A stretch of DNA of 64,000 nucleotides from positions 186,001 through 250,000 of the forward strand of contig CAVTGA010000001.1 of NCBI GenBank assembly GCA_963734185.1. Direction: 5' to 3'. Positions 42,901-52,100 of the stretch are shown here, one piece after another. The translations under genes and the position numbers were made by a program. Source of the DNA: PALSA-894 sp963734185. GTDB lineage: Bacteria > Pseudomonadota > Alphaproteobacteria > Rhizobiales > Xanthobacteraceae. The first letter of the stretch is position 1. Every line of letters starts with the position of its first letter. Below the pieces are notes generated by a model. It saw only the letters and a program-made list of their open reading frames with translations, was not told where the DNA came from and ran no database searches.

Positions 42901-45843
42901 GATGGCGGCGCTCAACCCGGTAGAGGTCGTCGTCAGCGCCTGTTGGGCGTCGCTCATCTCCTGTTTCAGCGACGCGCTCACGCTCGATGACACCCCGATG
43001 AGCGTGCGCTCGACGTCGGCGGCATCCTGACGGATCGAAGCGCTCAGGCCGCTCGAGGTCGTGGTCAACGCGTGCTGGGCGTCGCTCACCTCCTGCTTCA
43101 ACGACGTACTCACGTTGGACGATACCGCCATCAGCGTGCGCTCGGCGGTCTCGGCGCCGACGCGGATCGTCTCCGCCGTGGAGGCGGAGAGCTGGCCCAG
43201 CGAGTGGCTGATCTCGCTCGCCTCCTGCTTGATGGTCGCGGTCAGGCTCGACGACGCCGTCATCAGCGTGCGCTGGGCGTCCTGCGCGCTGGCGCGGATC
43301 CCGTCCGAGGTCGTGGACGAGAGCTGGTTCAACAGGCGCTGCACCTCGCCCGAATCCTGCTTGAGCGTGGCGCCGACGCCCGATGACGCGGCGGTGATCG
43401 CGCGCTCGACCTCGCCCGAGGTCTCCTTCAACACCGCGGTCACGCCGGACGACACCGAAGTGAGCGTGCGTTCGGCATCGAGCGCACCGGCGCGGATAGC
43501 ATCCACGGTCGAGGAGGTGAGTTGCGCGAGCGAGCGCTCGGCCTCGCCGGACTGGGTGCGGATCGCCTGGCTGAGCTGCTCGACACGCGCCGCAATGGCG
43601 TTGCTCACCGACTGGCCGCGCACCTCGATCTGGGACGACACGGTTTCGACGCGGCCGACCAGCAATTCCTCGAAGCGGGTGATGCGGGTGTCGAGCGTGC
43701 CGGCGATCTCGACGGCGCGGCTGCCCAGCACCTTGTCGATGTCGTCGGCCTTGTCCTGCAGCACGTCGGCGAGCTTGGTCGAGCGCGCATTGATCGCGCC
43801 GGTGACGTCGTCGATGCGCTTCTCGAGCGCGCCCACGACTTCCTTGCCGCCGTCGGCGAGCGATTTGGCGATCTCCATCACGCGCGCGCCGAGCGCCTCG
43901 TTGAGCGTCGTGATGCGGCCGTCGAGCGCCTCGCCGAGGCGTACGATGCGCTGATCGAGAACGGCCGAGGCCTCGCTGGTCTTGGCGCCGACGCGGTTGT
44001 CGAAGTTCTCGACGTGGCTGCGCAGCGCGTCGGTGACCTCTTCGGTGCGCTGGCCGAGACGCTCGACCAGCTCGCCGCCATAGACCTTCACGGTGCGGTC
44101 GAACTCGGCGAGGTTCTGCGTGATCAGGCCACCGAGGGAGTTGGCGTCGCGCGAGATCTTCTCGACCAGCTCGGCGCCGCCGTGGGTGAACACCTCCTCG
44201 AGCGAGGCCAGGCGCGAGGAGAGCATCTCGCGCACCGCGTCGCCCTTGGAGTTGATGGTGGCGGCGAGCGTATCGGCGGATTCGCGGAAGGTATCGGTCA
44301 CCTTGCCGCCGCGCGTCACGATCGTCTCGGTGATGCGCGAGCCGGTCTCCTCGAGCTTGGATACGACGTCGCCGCCGCGCAGTGTCAGGTCGAGCACCAG
44401 CGACTCGCCGGTGGCCTTGAGGGTATTGTTGACCTCGTCGGCGCGGGTGGCGATGGTCTCGGCCAGCCGGCTGCCGGTCTCGATCATCGTTTCGGTGAGT
44501 TCCTGCGCGCGGCCGGTGAGCTTGTCGGTCAGCGACTCGGTCGAGCGGGTCAGGTTGGTGGAGATCTCGTCGGTGCGGCGCATCAGCGTCTCGGCGATGG
44601 CCAGCGTCTTCTGCGACACGTTCTCGGTGACGTGGTCGAGCCGCGAGGACAGCATCTGCGCGAGCTTCACCGTCAGGTCGGCGATCTGCGCGCTCAAGTG
44701 ATCGGACTTGACGTCGATGCTCGACGTCATCTTATCGCTGGCGACCTCGAGCGTGCGCGAGACTTCCTGCCCGGTGCGGGTGAGCTGCTCGAGCAGGTCG
44801 CCGCCGCGCTCGCCGATGGCGTCGATCATGGTGTCGCCGGCGCGGCCGAGCGCGAGCGTGATGTGTTCGCCCTTTTCGGCGAGCGTACGGGTGACGCGCT
44901 GGGCGGCATCGTTGACGCTGGTCGCGACCATCTCGCTGACCGAGGCGATGTCCTGCGTCAGGCCGAGATGCACGCCGGTGATGGCGTTACGCACCTGCTC
45001 GGCCTGGCCGACCAGCGAGTCGCGCTGGTTGGCGAGATCCTCGATCAGGCCGCGGATGCGCAGCTCGTTGTCGTTGTAGGCGCGCTCGAGCGCGGCGACC
45101 TCGTTGTGCACCAGCAATTCGAGTTCCGCGGCGCGCGCGAGTGCGCGCTCCACGCCGTCGCCCATCGCCGCCACCTCGCGCCGGATCGCCTGTCCGACGG
45201 TGACGATCAACTCCTTCGCGATCGTCTCCGGCTCGGCGAAGCGCATGGCGGCTTCGGTCATCGAGCGGGCGATCAGGCGCAGTTCCTGCGCGCGCCGCAC
45301 CATGTGGGCGAGCACGTAGAAGAACACGATCGGCAGCGCGATGCCGGCCACGAGCGCGAACAGCAGCGGATTGGCGCCCTGGCTGAACATCTGCCGGACG
45401 TCGGTGCCGAAATAGGACAGGCCGACGAGGATGCCGATGCCGGCCCAGGCGAGCGACAGGAACATCGCCGCCACATAGGGCGTGCGCGAGGGCTTGCGCT
45501 GCAGCGCATGCAGGATCTGCCCGACCGACTGGCGGTCGTCGTTGGCGGCGCGCTGCGGCTTGGGCTCGATCGCCGGCTCAGCGGCGCGGCCCATAGTCTC
45601 TTCGAAGAACAACTCCTCGTCGATCGGCGGCGCGCTGCGGTTCGCCCGGCGGCGCTGCGGCGCCATCGGCTCGGCCGGCGAAGTCGGGGGCGAGGCAAAG
45701 CCGCTCTGCGGAGCAGGAACGACGGTCGGGCCGGCTGCCGCCCGGGCGGGCGCCGGCTCGCTGTCGCGCAGGTTCAAGGCCTCCTGGATCGCCGACAGCG
45801 CCGCTTCCGTCGGATCCTGCATCTTCTTCGGGGTGTTCGCCAT
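39970..45843 (-). CDS. Giant membrane-anchored 22-residue-repeat coiled-coil protein
   Basis: 1957 residues. N-terminal ~115 residues are disordered and Pro/Arg-rich, then two membrane helices (about 122-143 and 160-181, AAMFLSLAWAGIGILVGLSY and LLFALVAGIALPIVFFYVLA) so both ends face the cytosol. About 1500 residues of helical repeats follow. In the core (roughly 900-1400) the period is 22 residues in alternating pairs, for example LLAASSGVTSAMQQNAADLE then RTLALASSNTTSAIKQNAEE, which also gives strong 66-bp DNA repeats. A Pro/Arg linker precedes a conserved C-terminal domain (DIARMIDHDAAAELWERYKR, MQGQKTFEEIRKRYRAD). Apolipoprotein-like or kinesin-like annotations are sequence artefacts; homologues in Hyphomicrobiales are of unknown function, perhaps cell-envelope or polar scaffolds. 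Confidence 0.88.
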   Translation of the reverse strand: MANTPKKMQDPTEAALSAIQEALNLRDSEPAPARAAAGPTVVPAPQSGFASPPTSPAEPMAPQRRRANRSAPPIDEELFFEETMGRAAEPAIEPKPQRAANDDRQSVGQILHALQRKPSRTPYVAAMFLSLAWAGIGILVGLSYFGTDVRQMFSQGANPLLFALVAGIALPIVFFYVLAHMVRRAQELRLIARSMTEAAMRFAEPETIAKELIVTVGQAIRREVAAMGDGVERALARAAELELLVHNEVAALERAYNDNELRIRGLIEDLANQRDSLVGQAEQVRNAITGVHLGLTQDIASVSEMVATSVNDAAQRVTRTLAEKGEHITLALGRAGDTMIDAIGERGGDLLEQLTRTGQEVSRTLEVASDKMTSSIDVKSDHLSAQIADLTVKLAQMLSSRLDHVTENVSQKTLAIAETLMRRTDEISTNLTRSTESLTDKLTGRAQELTETMIETGSRLAETIATRADEVNNTLKATGESLVLDLTLRGGDVVSKLEETGSRITETIVTRGGKVTDTFRESADTLAATINSKGDAVREMLSSRLASLEEVFTHGGAELVEKISRDANSLGGLITQNLAEFDRTVKVYGGELVERLGQRTEEVTDALRSHVENFDNRVGAKTSEASAVLDQRIVRLGEALDGRITTLNEALGARVMEIAKSLADGGKEVVGALEKRIDDVTGAINARSTKLADVLQDKADDIDKVLGSRAVEIAGTLDTRITRFEELLVGRVETVSSQIEVRGQSVSNAIAARVEQLSQAIRTQSGEAERSLAQLTSSTVDAIRAGALDAERTLTSVSSGVTAVLKETSGEVERAITAASSGVGATLKQDSGEVQRLLNQLSSTTSDGIRASAQDAQRTLMTASSSLTATIKQEASEISHSLGQLSASTAETIRVGAETAERTLMAVSSNVSTSLKQEVSDAQHALTTTSSGLSASIRQDAADVERTLIGVSSSVSASLKQEMSDAQQALTTTSTGLSAAIRQDAGDVERTLTAASSALRDTVRHDATEIERTLMNASATLRDTVKQDASDVERSLGQLSAATTEAIRTTATDAERALLAASSTVTSTMQQNAADLERSLAHASSNTTTTIKQNADEVERTLLAASSGVTSAMQQNAADLERTLALASSNTTSAIKQNAEEVERTLLAASSGVTSAMQQNATDLERSLALASSNTTAAIKQNAEEAERTLGHAASSASESIRTTAQDAEKSLTAASTGIVTTIRQNSGDIERSLGQAATALAQTINTSAEEAERRVSTVTHDVSDNLKRGAVEIEKALTTASATVTTTLKQNAGEVERALATAGAGVSTSLKQNAGEVDRALTTVASGVAAVLKQNAGEVERTLLGVSAEVARTFTAKAEEMTANIHQRGADLTRLLDERTGSFLTAFGSQGQRFSTEIERVTNQAVQSLEAKGITFSKTMLQNSQEMSALINDAGSKATTSVTRTLKELDQAARSVIESSQKTASSAVSEMMETHGMLRNDTAALFERLREANGLLQEVLSGATENLGMIETTLSKRVNDFVVTMNEVADRTGTTNKSVEEKLGAFHSVTGNALENITQLADKFEEHGRALASAAELIEVSNRRTESVISDRRVALEALSTGLDTKVEDLDVRLRRFNELLNEAFDAAETRARDIGRVVAEVSTEGTKAIANQYELVRATSDEERKRTADALQSIYEQATGQTTALFRQTSERFAEVVRQMKEMSAEMQRELEATRTEMRRGIFELPQETADSAAQMRKVIVEQIDALAELNRIVARHSRDTAEPVRRPEPVAASAGARERDNGNRPPVREAVGRGAPPPRRPTPAPEAAPAQNEGRGGWLSDLLGRASRDEAPAPGDRQARNTMELLDSLSVDIARMIDHDAAAELWERYKRGERNVFTRRLYTMQGQKTFEEIRKRYRADREFKQTVDRYIGEFERLLDEVSRDERGPVVARTYLTSDTGKVYTMLAHAAGRFE

Positions 45844-46236
45844 GTTGTCCGCTCGCGTCCTGATACTCTCGACTAGAGACGCTGCCCGGACAGGGTCGAT
45901 CCCTCGGGCTCCATCTCCCCCAAGCGTCAGTGATCGTCCTGATGCCCTCCCAGGCAGACCTCGCGCCGGCGCTGCCGCGCGGACCCAAGGTCACCGCAAT
46001 GTCATCCTAACGGCCTCACGCAGCGAATGAAACTGCTTTGGTAACCTCCCTTTAATCATCGTTAACGCTGGCAACGGCCGTCCGGGCCGGGCGGGCAGCC
46101 GAGCCGGGCGTTAGCATTGCGTTAACCGTAGGCATGGTTCGCTGCCCCAGCAGACAGGCACGCCGGACGCTCAAGCCTTCCCACGTGCCGAAGCCGAGCC
46201 AATAACGGTCGCACACCGCATACGGGGACGGCACCC
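45844..46236. other. 393-bp divergent intergenic region
   Basis: Between the giant repeat protein (leftward) and the Hpt gene (rightward). It includes AT-richer DNA near 46030-46070 (TTTAATCATCGTTAACGC) and another GTTAAC near 46123, plausible promoter elements for either gene. No coding frame and no repeat of the dispersed families is seen. Confidence 0.5.
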
Positions 46237-46620
46237 ATGCTTACCGCAACGTCGCATGTCGGCTGGACGGACTCCCCGTCGGTCACTCCGGACGACCGGC
46301 CGATCGACCTCGTGCATCTCGCCCGCATGACGCTCGGCGACCGCGCGCTCGAGCGCGAGGTGCTGGCGCTGTTCGAGCGCCAGGCGACTTTGCTCATTGC
46401 CCGCATGCGCCAAGCCACCCCGGAGGGCGTGGCAACCCTCGCCCACACGCTCAAAGGCTCCGCCCGGGGTATCGGCGCCTGGCGCGTTGCGCGCGCGGCC
46501 GAAACGCTCGAAGCCATGGGCACGATCGGCACCCGCAATCTCGCGGCCGAACTCGACCGGCTCGCCGCTGCGGCCGACGAGGCGAGGGCGGTGATCGCGG
46601 AGCTGATGAACGCGAATTGA
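46237..46620 (+). CDS. Hpt-domain phosphotransfer protein
   Basis: 127 residues, essentially one Hpt domain: LARMTLGDRALEREVLALFE, then AHTLKGSARGIGAWRVARAA with the phospho-accepting His, and a last helix pair. It passes phosphate between histidine kinases and receiver domains. The ATG follows a GGGGACGG stretch. A free-standing Hpt gene; its kinase and receiver partners are not adjacent (the window does contain a HisKA_2 kinase and a CheZ-like phosphatase). Confidence 0.85.
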   Translation: MLTATSHVGWTDSPSVTPDDRPIDLVHLARMTLGDRALEREVLALFERQATLLIARMRQATPEGVATLAHTLKGSARGIGAWRVARAAETLEAMGTIGTRNLAAELDRLAAAADEARAVIAELMNAN

Positions 46621-46651
46621 GGCGCTTTCTCACGCTTTCGTCAGCCGGCAC

Positions 46652-46729
46652 CTAGTGCCCCGAACCCGAAGTTCGCACACAATTTGCGGCAGGGGCGGTT
46701 GCGAACTTCGGGTTCAAAAGGGGCACTAG
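46652..46729. repeat. Dispersed palindrome, CTAGTG family (copy 4)
   Basis: 78-bp inverted repeat CTAGTGCCCCGAACCCGAAG ... CTTCGGGTTCAAAAGGGGCACTAG. First of three copies in a row between the Hpt and ferredoxin genes. Confidence 0.85.
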
Positions 46730-46742
46730 AATCATAGAGTTG

Positions 46743-46817
46743 CTAGTGTCCCTTCGATTCCGAAGTTCGCACCGAGTGTGCTGCAAACGCTGGCGAACTT
46801 CGGAATCGGGACACTAG
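46743..46817. repeat. Dispersed palindrome, CTAGTG family (copy 5)
   Basis: 75-bp inverted repeat CTAGTGTCCCTTCGATTCCG ... CGGAATCGGGACACTAG. Its last bases CTAG (46814-46817) are also the first bases of copy 6. Confidence 0.85.
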
Positions 46818-46889
46818 TGTCCCTTTGATTCCGAAGTTCGCATCGGAGCATGCAGCCCGATTTGGCGAACTTCGGAATCGGGACACTAG
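46814..46889. repeat. Dispersed palindrome, CTAGTG family (copy 6)
   Basis: 76-bp inverted repeat CTAGTGTCCCTTTGATTCCG ... CGGAATCGGGACACTAG. It abuts and shares CTAG with copy 5, as expected for insertion of one element at the end of another, and lies about 85 bp upstream of the ferredoxin start. Confidence 0.85.
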
Positions 46890-46973
46890 CGGGGTTTGCA
46901 CCGCACGCAGCGAGCCGTTATAGGAGGCGCGCCCGGCACTTCCGCCCGCTATTTCCGGTTCCCATTTCGTTAC

Positions 46974-47294
46974 ATGGTCAAGATCACTTACATCGAATCC
47001 AACGGCACCACGCGGGTGACCGAAGCCGAAATCGGCGCGACCGTCATGGAGACCGCGATCAAGAACGGCGTTCCCGGCATCGAGGCCGAGTGCGGCGGCG
47101 CCTGCGCCTGCGCCACCTGCCACGTCTACGTCGAGGAGGAATGGCGCGAGAAGACCGGCGGACCCTCGCCGATGGAAGAGGACATGCTCGACTTCGGCTA
47201 TGACGTGCGGCCGAGTTCGCGTCTCTCCTGCCAGATCAAGGTGACGCAGGACCTCGATGGCCTGGTGGTACGAGTGCCGGAGCGGCAAGCCTGA
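46974..47294 (+). CDS. [2Fe-2S] ferredoxin, adrenodoxin type
   Basis: 106 residues. MVKITYIESNGT start and the cluster ligands ECGGACACATCHVYV plus the C-terminal SRLSCQIKV cysteine, spaced as in vertebrate-type/rhodocoxin ferredoxins. Carries electrons to P450s or oxygenases, or serves Fe-S assembly. The ferredoxin-NADP reductase gene about 0.65 kb downstream on the same strand is a plausible electron donor. GC/A-rich upstream region contains three palindromes. Confidence 0.9.
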   Translation: MVKITYIESNGTTRVTEAEIGATVMETAIKNGVPGIEAECGGACACATCHVYVEEEWREKTGGPSPMEEDMLDFGYDVRPSSRLSCQIKVTQDLDGLVVRVPERQA

Positions 47295-47300
47295 CGGGCG

Positions 47301-47338
47301 AATGGCGCGTAGCGAATAGGGCGGCTCTATTCGCCATT
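47301..47338. terminator. Candidate bidirectional terminator hairpin
   Basis: Perfect 8-bp stem GCGAATAG (47312-47319) / CTATTCGC (47327-47334) with a 7-base loop, plus an alternative AATGGCG/CGCCATT pairing around it. It lies between the convergent ferredoxin and thioesterase genes, covering the last codons of the latter. No long T run follows, so efficiency is uncertain. Confidence 0.4.
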
Positions 47339-47803
47339 GGCTATTCGTAGCCCCTCCAGGCGCGCCACGACCTCATCCGGCAACCGGCGCGGGCGCCGCG
47401 TTGCTTCGTCGATCATCACCATGGTGGCGAGTCCGGTGGCGACGCAGCTGTCATCGCGGAAGATCGCCTGCGCGAAGGTGTAGGAGGAGCGCCCGATCGC
47501 GGCGACGCCGGTGCCGATCTCGACGCTGCCGGGCCAATGCAGTTCTTGCAGGAAGTTGATGTCGAGGCGCGCCAGTACCGAAGTGGTGCCGGGCAGGTTC
47601 AGCGGCTTGCCCGGGGCGCGCAGGAGCGCGACCCGGCCGCTCTCGAAGAAGGTCGCGAAAACCGTATTGTTGACATGACCTTGGGCATCCAGATCGCCAA
47701 ACCGGATGATGTCGGATGTGCGGCCGGAAAAGTCCTCGATGCGCGGCACGGCCCGGGATGATGTCGACGGATCGTTCAAGGGCGAAATCTCCAAGCATTC
47801 CAA
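47327..47803 (-). CDS. Acyl-CoA thioesterase, 4HBT hotdog fold
   Basis: Up to 158 residues. The 4HBT motif FGDLDAQGHVNNTVFATFFE contains the catalytic Asp (DxxGHVNN). Middle LDINFLQELHWPGSVEIGTG and the C-terminal strand TGLATMVMIDEATRRPRRLP fit the YbgC/4HBT subgroup of acyl-CoA thioesterases. The start is uncertain: TTG at 47803 is listed, but a GTG about 54 bp further in (VPRIEDF) would give a 140-residue protein closer to the usual length. Convergent with the ferredoxin gene. Confidence 0.85.
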   Translation of the reverse strand: MECLEISPLNDPSTSSRAVPRIEDFSGRTSDIIRFGDLDAQGHVNNTVFATFFESGRVALLRAPGKPLNLPGTTSVLARLDINFLQELHWPGSVEIGTGVAAIGRSSYTFAQAIFRDDSCVATGLATMVMIDEATRRPRRLPDEVVARLEGLRIANGE

Positions 47804-47939
47804 TAGCCGGGCGAGGAAGCCTCACGCAAGGTAACAGGGTGCATGACGCAGTGCGGAAATCTCCTCTTTTCCCGCTCGTTGCGGCCCGCTAGACAGGGCG
47901 CCGATCGATCCAAAGGTACAAGGCGTTGTTGCCGTGCTC

Positions 47940-48977
47940 ATGAAGACCGACGCAGAAATCATCAAGACCGACGCGCTCGTCATCGGCGCCGGGCCCATCG
48001 GCCTGTTTGCCGTGTTCGAACTCGGCCTGCTCGACATGAAGGCGCATCTGGTCGACATCCTCGACAAGGTCGGCGGCCAGTGTGCCGAACTCTATCCCGA
48101 GAAGCCGATCTACGACATTCCCGGCATTCCCTACATCACCGGGCAGGGACTGACCGAGGCCCTGATGGAGCAGATCAAGCCGTTCGGGGCGACCTTCCAT
48201 CTGGGCGAAATGGTGGAGACAGTCGAGAAGACCGGCGAGCCGCTGTTCCGCGTGACGACCGACCGCGGCAAGATCTTCGAGGTCAAGCTGGTGGTGATCG
48301 CAGCCGGCGGCGGCTCGTTCCAGCCCAAGCGGCCGCCGATCAACGGCATCGAACCCTACGAAGGCAAATCGGTGCACTACGCGGTGCGCAAGATGGACGC
48401 CTTCCGCGATAAGCAACTCCTGATCGTCGGAGGGGGCGATTCGGCGCTCGACTGGACGCTCAACCTGCAGCCGCTCGCCCGGCGCCTGACGCTGCTGCAC
48501 CGGCGCGACGACTTCCGTGCCGCGCCCGACAGTGTCAACAAGATGCGCGCGCTGGTCGCGAGCGGCGCCATGGACCTCAAGATCGGGCAGGTGACGGCGC
48601 TGCAGGGCGAGGACGGGCAGCTCACCGCGGCGACCGTGAAGAGCAATGACGGCGCGAGCGCCACGATCGCGTGCGACGCCATGCTGCCGTTCTTCGGGCT
48701 GACCATGAAGCTCGGCCCGGTCGCCAACTGGGGCATCAAGCTTGAAGACGAGCTGATCCCGGTCGACACCGAGAAGTTCGAGACCAACGTGCCCGGAATC
48801 TTCGCGGTCGGCGATATCAATACCTATCCGGGCAAGCTCAAGCTCATCCTCTCGGGCTTCCACGAGGTCGCCCTGATGGCGCAGAAGGCGCACCGTTACG
48901 TCTTCCCCGACAAGCGGCTGGTGTTCCAGTACACCACGTCGTCGACCAGCCTGCAGAAGAAGCTCGGCGTGGCGTAA
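47940..48977 (+). CDS. Ferredoxin-NADP reductase, thioredoxin-reductase-like type
   Basis: 345 residues. FAD motif ALVIGAGPIGLFAVFELGLL, KVGGQCAELYPEKPIYDIPG, then the NADPH motif LLIVGGGDSALDWTLNLQP, and the closing FAD motif GIFAVGDINTYPGKLKLILSG. It lacks the CxxC of true thioredoxin reductases and ends VFQYTTSSTSLQKKLG, which identifies the homodimeric FNR family (type 2). Reduces ferredoxins or flavodoxins with NADPH; natural partner may be the [2Fe-2S] ferredoxin upstream. ATG chosen; an in-frame GTG lies 6 bases earlier. Confidence 0.9.
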   Translation: MKTDAEIIKTDALVIGAGPIGLFAVFELGLLDMKAHLVDILDKVGGQCAELYPEKPIYDIPGIPYITGQGLTEALMEQIKPFGATFHLGEMVETVEKTGEPLFRVTTDRGKIFEVKLVVIAAGGGSFQPKRPPINGIEPYEGKSVHYAVRKMDAFRDKQLLIVGGGDSALDWTLNLQPLARRLTLLHRRDDFRAAPDSVNKMRALVASGAMDLKIGQVTALQGEDGQLTAATVKSNDGASATIACDAMLPFFGLTMKLGPVANWGIKLEDELIPVDTEKFETNVPGIFAVGDINTYPGKLKLILSGFHEVALMAQKAHRYVFPDKRLVFQYTTSSTSLQKKLGVA

Positions 48978-49132
48978 AAGTCACGTTTCGCGCGGTTCTG
49001 GGAGAGGCTTGCGACGGCTGATTGATTCTCCGTCATCCCGCCCATACCGTCAGCGCGCATAAGCCTGCGGGAGTGGGTCAGGGACGGTGTTGGGTGTCGC
49101 GCAGGCGCCCGGCTTCGCCGGAAGGGGCTGTG

Positions 49133-52100
49133 GTGCGTTCTCGTAGTCGAAGGTGCCAGCGCGTTGCCGGCGGCAGGCGACTTGCACGATCTGCCTTGGC
49201 GCTGGTCGTTTTGATCGGATTGGGCACGGTCGCGGCGCGCGCGCAGAACGCGACCTGGATCGGCGACGGCTCGCCGGCGGCGGACTGGAACACCAACACG
49301 AACTGGACGCCGGCGACCGCACCATCGGGTACGGCGACCTTCGACGGCACCGGCAGCGCGACGATCTTCTTCGCGAATCCGCTGACGACGGTCCAAACCT
49401 TGAATTTCACCGGCGGGCTGCAGGTTTATACGTTCGACATCTGCTCTTGCCAGGAGTTCCGCATCAACGGCGCCGGCATCGTCAACACGTCGCTCGCTGC
49501 GCCCGTCCTGGCCGTCGATGGCGGCCTGCTGTCGTTCAGAAATGACAGCACGGCAGCCAATGCGACCGTAAGCAACGTTGGTGGGACGGTCGATTTCCGC
49601 CAGACCAGCTCGGCCGGCACCGCTGACATCACCAACCGCGCCGGCGGTGTCACCACGTTCAGCAACGAGAGCGGGGCCGCCAACGCAATCATCACCAACC
49701 GGGCCTTCAGCGCGACGGACTTCAGTCGGCGCAGCAACGCCGGGCATGCCGACATCACCAACAATGGCGGCGTCACGCAATTCGTCGACGATGCGAATGC
49801 GGCGTTTGCCGCCATCACCAACCGCAACGGCGGCGGCACCTTGTTCTACGACATGAGCAAGGCCGGCACCGCCATCATCATCAACCGGGATTTCAGCGGC
49901 ACCAGCTTCGAGAACAGGAGCAGCGCCGATCACGTCGACATCACCAACAACGGCGGCATCACGCTGTTCTTCAACCAAGCCACGGCGGGGTCCGCCATCA
50001 TCACGAACCGCAATGGCGGCGCCACCATCTTCGATGACCGCACGACGGCCGAGGACGCCACCATCATCACGCGGACCGGCAGTTTCGTGCAGTTCTTCGG
50101 CAGATCAACCGGCGGCAACGCCCGCTTCATCACCGACTTGGGCGGCTTCGTCGATTTCTCCGAGACCAAGGGCCTCGCCAATGACGGCCGCATCAGCGCC
50201 GGCTCGATCGAGGGCGGCGGCACCTATTTCATTGGCGCCGGCAACATCCTCTCGGTCGGCGGCAACAATCTCTCCACTCTGGTGAGCGGCGTCATTGCCG
50301 ACTTCAATCCCTGCGGCTGCGCCACGCCAGGTCCGGGCACGCTGGAGAAGGTTGGCGCAGGCATGATGATCCTGTCGGGCGCCAACACCTACACCGGCGG
50401 CACCAGGATCCTCGGCGGCGTGCTGCAGCTCGGCAATGGCGGCACGACCGGCACGATCCTCGGCAACGTGCTGAACGACGCCACCTTCGCCATCAACCGC
50501 TCCGACGTGTTCGCGTTCGGCGGCATCATCTCCGGCCTGGGTGTGTTCCAGCAGAACGGCCCCGGCACCACGGTATTCACCGCCGCCAATACCTACACCG
50601 GCGGCACCATCGTCAATACCGGCACGCTGCAGCTCGGGCCGGGCGGCAGCCTCGCGCCGACCGGCGCGCTGGCGGTGAACCTCGGCGGCATTTTCGACCT
50701 CAACGGCCACACCCAGACCGTCGGCGACATATTCGGCGCCGGCAACGTGCTGCTCGGCGCCGGCGCGCTGACCGCCGGGACCGCGAGCTCGACCTTGTTC
50801 TCGGGCGTCATGTCCGGGCCGGGCCTGTTCATCAAGGCCGGCGCCGGCACGCTTACCTTTGCCGGCGCCAACACCTACACCGGCGGCACCATCGTCAATA
50901 CCGGCACCCTGCAGCTCGGGCCGGGCGGCAGCCTCGCGCCGACCGGCGCACTGACGGTGAACCTCGGCGGCATTTTCGACCTCAACGGCCATACCCAGAC
51001 CGTCGGCGACCTCTCCGGCGCCGGCAATGTGATGCTCGGCGCAGGTGCACTGACCGCCGGGACCGCGAACTCGACCGTGTTCTCCGGCGTGATGTCGGGG
51101 CCGGGCATGTTCACCAAGGCCGGCACCGGAACGCTCATGCTTGCCGGCGCCAACACCTATACGGGCGGCACGGTCGTCGATACCGGTACCTTGCAGCTTG
51201 GGCCGGGCGGCAGCCTCGCGCCGACCGGCGCGCTGACGGTGAACCTCGGCGGCATTTTCGACCTCAACGGCCATACCCAGACCGTCGGGGATTTTTCCGG
51301 CGCCGGCAGCGTGCTGCTCGGCGCCGGCGCGCTGACGGCCGGGACCGCGAACTCGACCGTGTTCTCCGGCGTGATGTCGGGGCCGGGCATGTTCACCAAG
51401 GCCGGCGCCGGCACGCTTACCTTTGGCGGCGCCAACACCTATACGGGCGGCACGTTCGTCGATGCCGGCACCTTGCAGCTCGGGCCGGGCGGCAGCCTCG
51501 CGCCGACCGGCGCGCTGACGGTGAACCTCGGCGGCATTTTCGACCTCAACGGCCATACCCAGACCGTCGGGGATTTTTCCGGCGCCGGCAGCGTGCTGCT
51601 CGGCGCCGGCGCGCTGACGGCCGGGACCGCGAACTCGACCGTGTTCTCCGGCGTGATGTCGGGGCCGGGCATGTTCACCAAGGCCGGCGCCGGCACGCTT
51701 ACCTTTGGCGGCGCCAACACCTATACGGGCGGCACGTTCGTCGATGCCGGCACCTTGCAGCTCGGGCCGGGCGGCAGCCTCGCGCCGACCGGCGCGCTCA
51801 CCGTCAATCTCGGCGCCACGTTCGATCTCAACGGCCATACCCAGACCGTCGGCGACATATTCGGCGCCGGCAATGTGATGCTCGGCGCAGGTGCACTGAC
51901 CGCCGGGACCGCGAACTCCACCGTGTTCTCAGGCGTGATGTCGGGGCCGGGCATGTTCACCAAGGCCGGCGCCGGGACGCTTACCTTTGCCGGCGCCAAC
52001 ACCTATACGGGCGGCACGTTCGTCGATGCCGGCACCTTGCAGCTCGGGCCGGGCGGCAGCCTCGCGCCGACCGGCGCGCTCACCGTCAATCTCGGCGCCA

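Noticed and set aside
39913..45876. Very long plus-strand frames opposite the 1957-residue gene
   Set aside because: Composition mirrors the repeat on the other strand (Val/Ser/Arg-rich, no domains); the minus-strand protein has membrane helices and a conserved C-terminal domain.
49022..49132. Longer autotransporter start at a TTG
   Set aside because: The added N-terminal segment has no signal-peptide character; the GTG at 49133 has a ribosome site and precedes a normal signal sequence.
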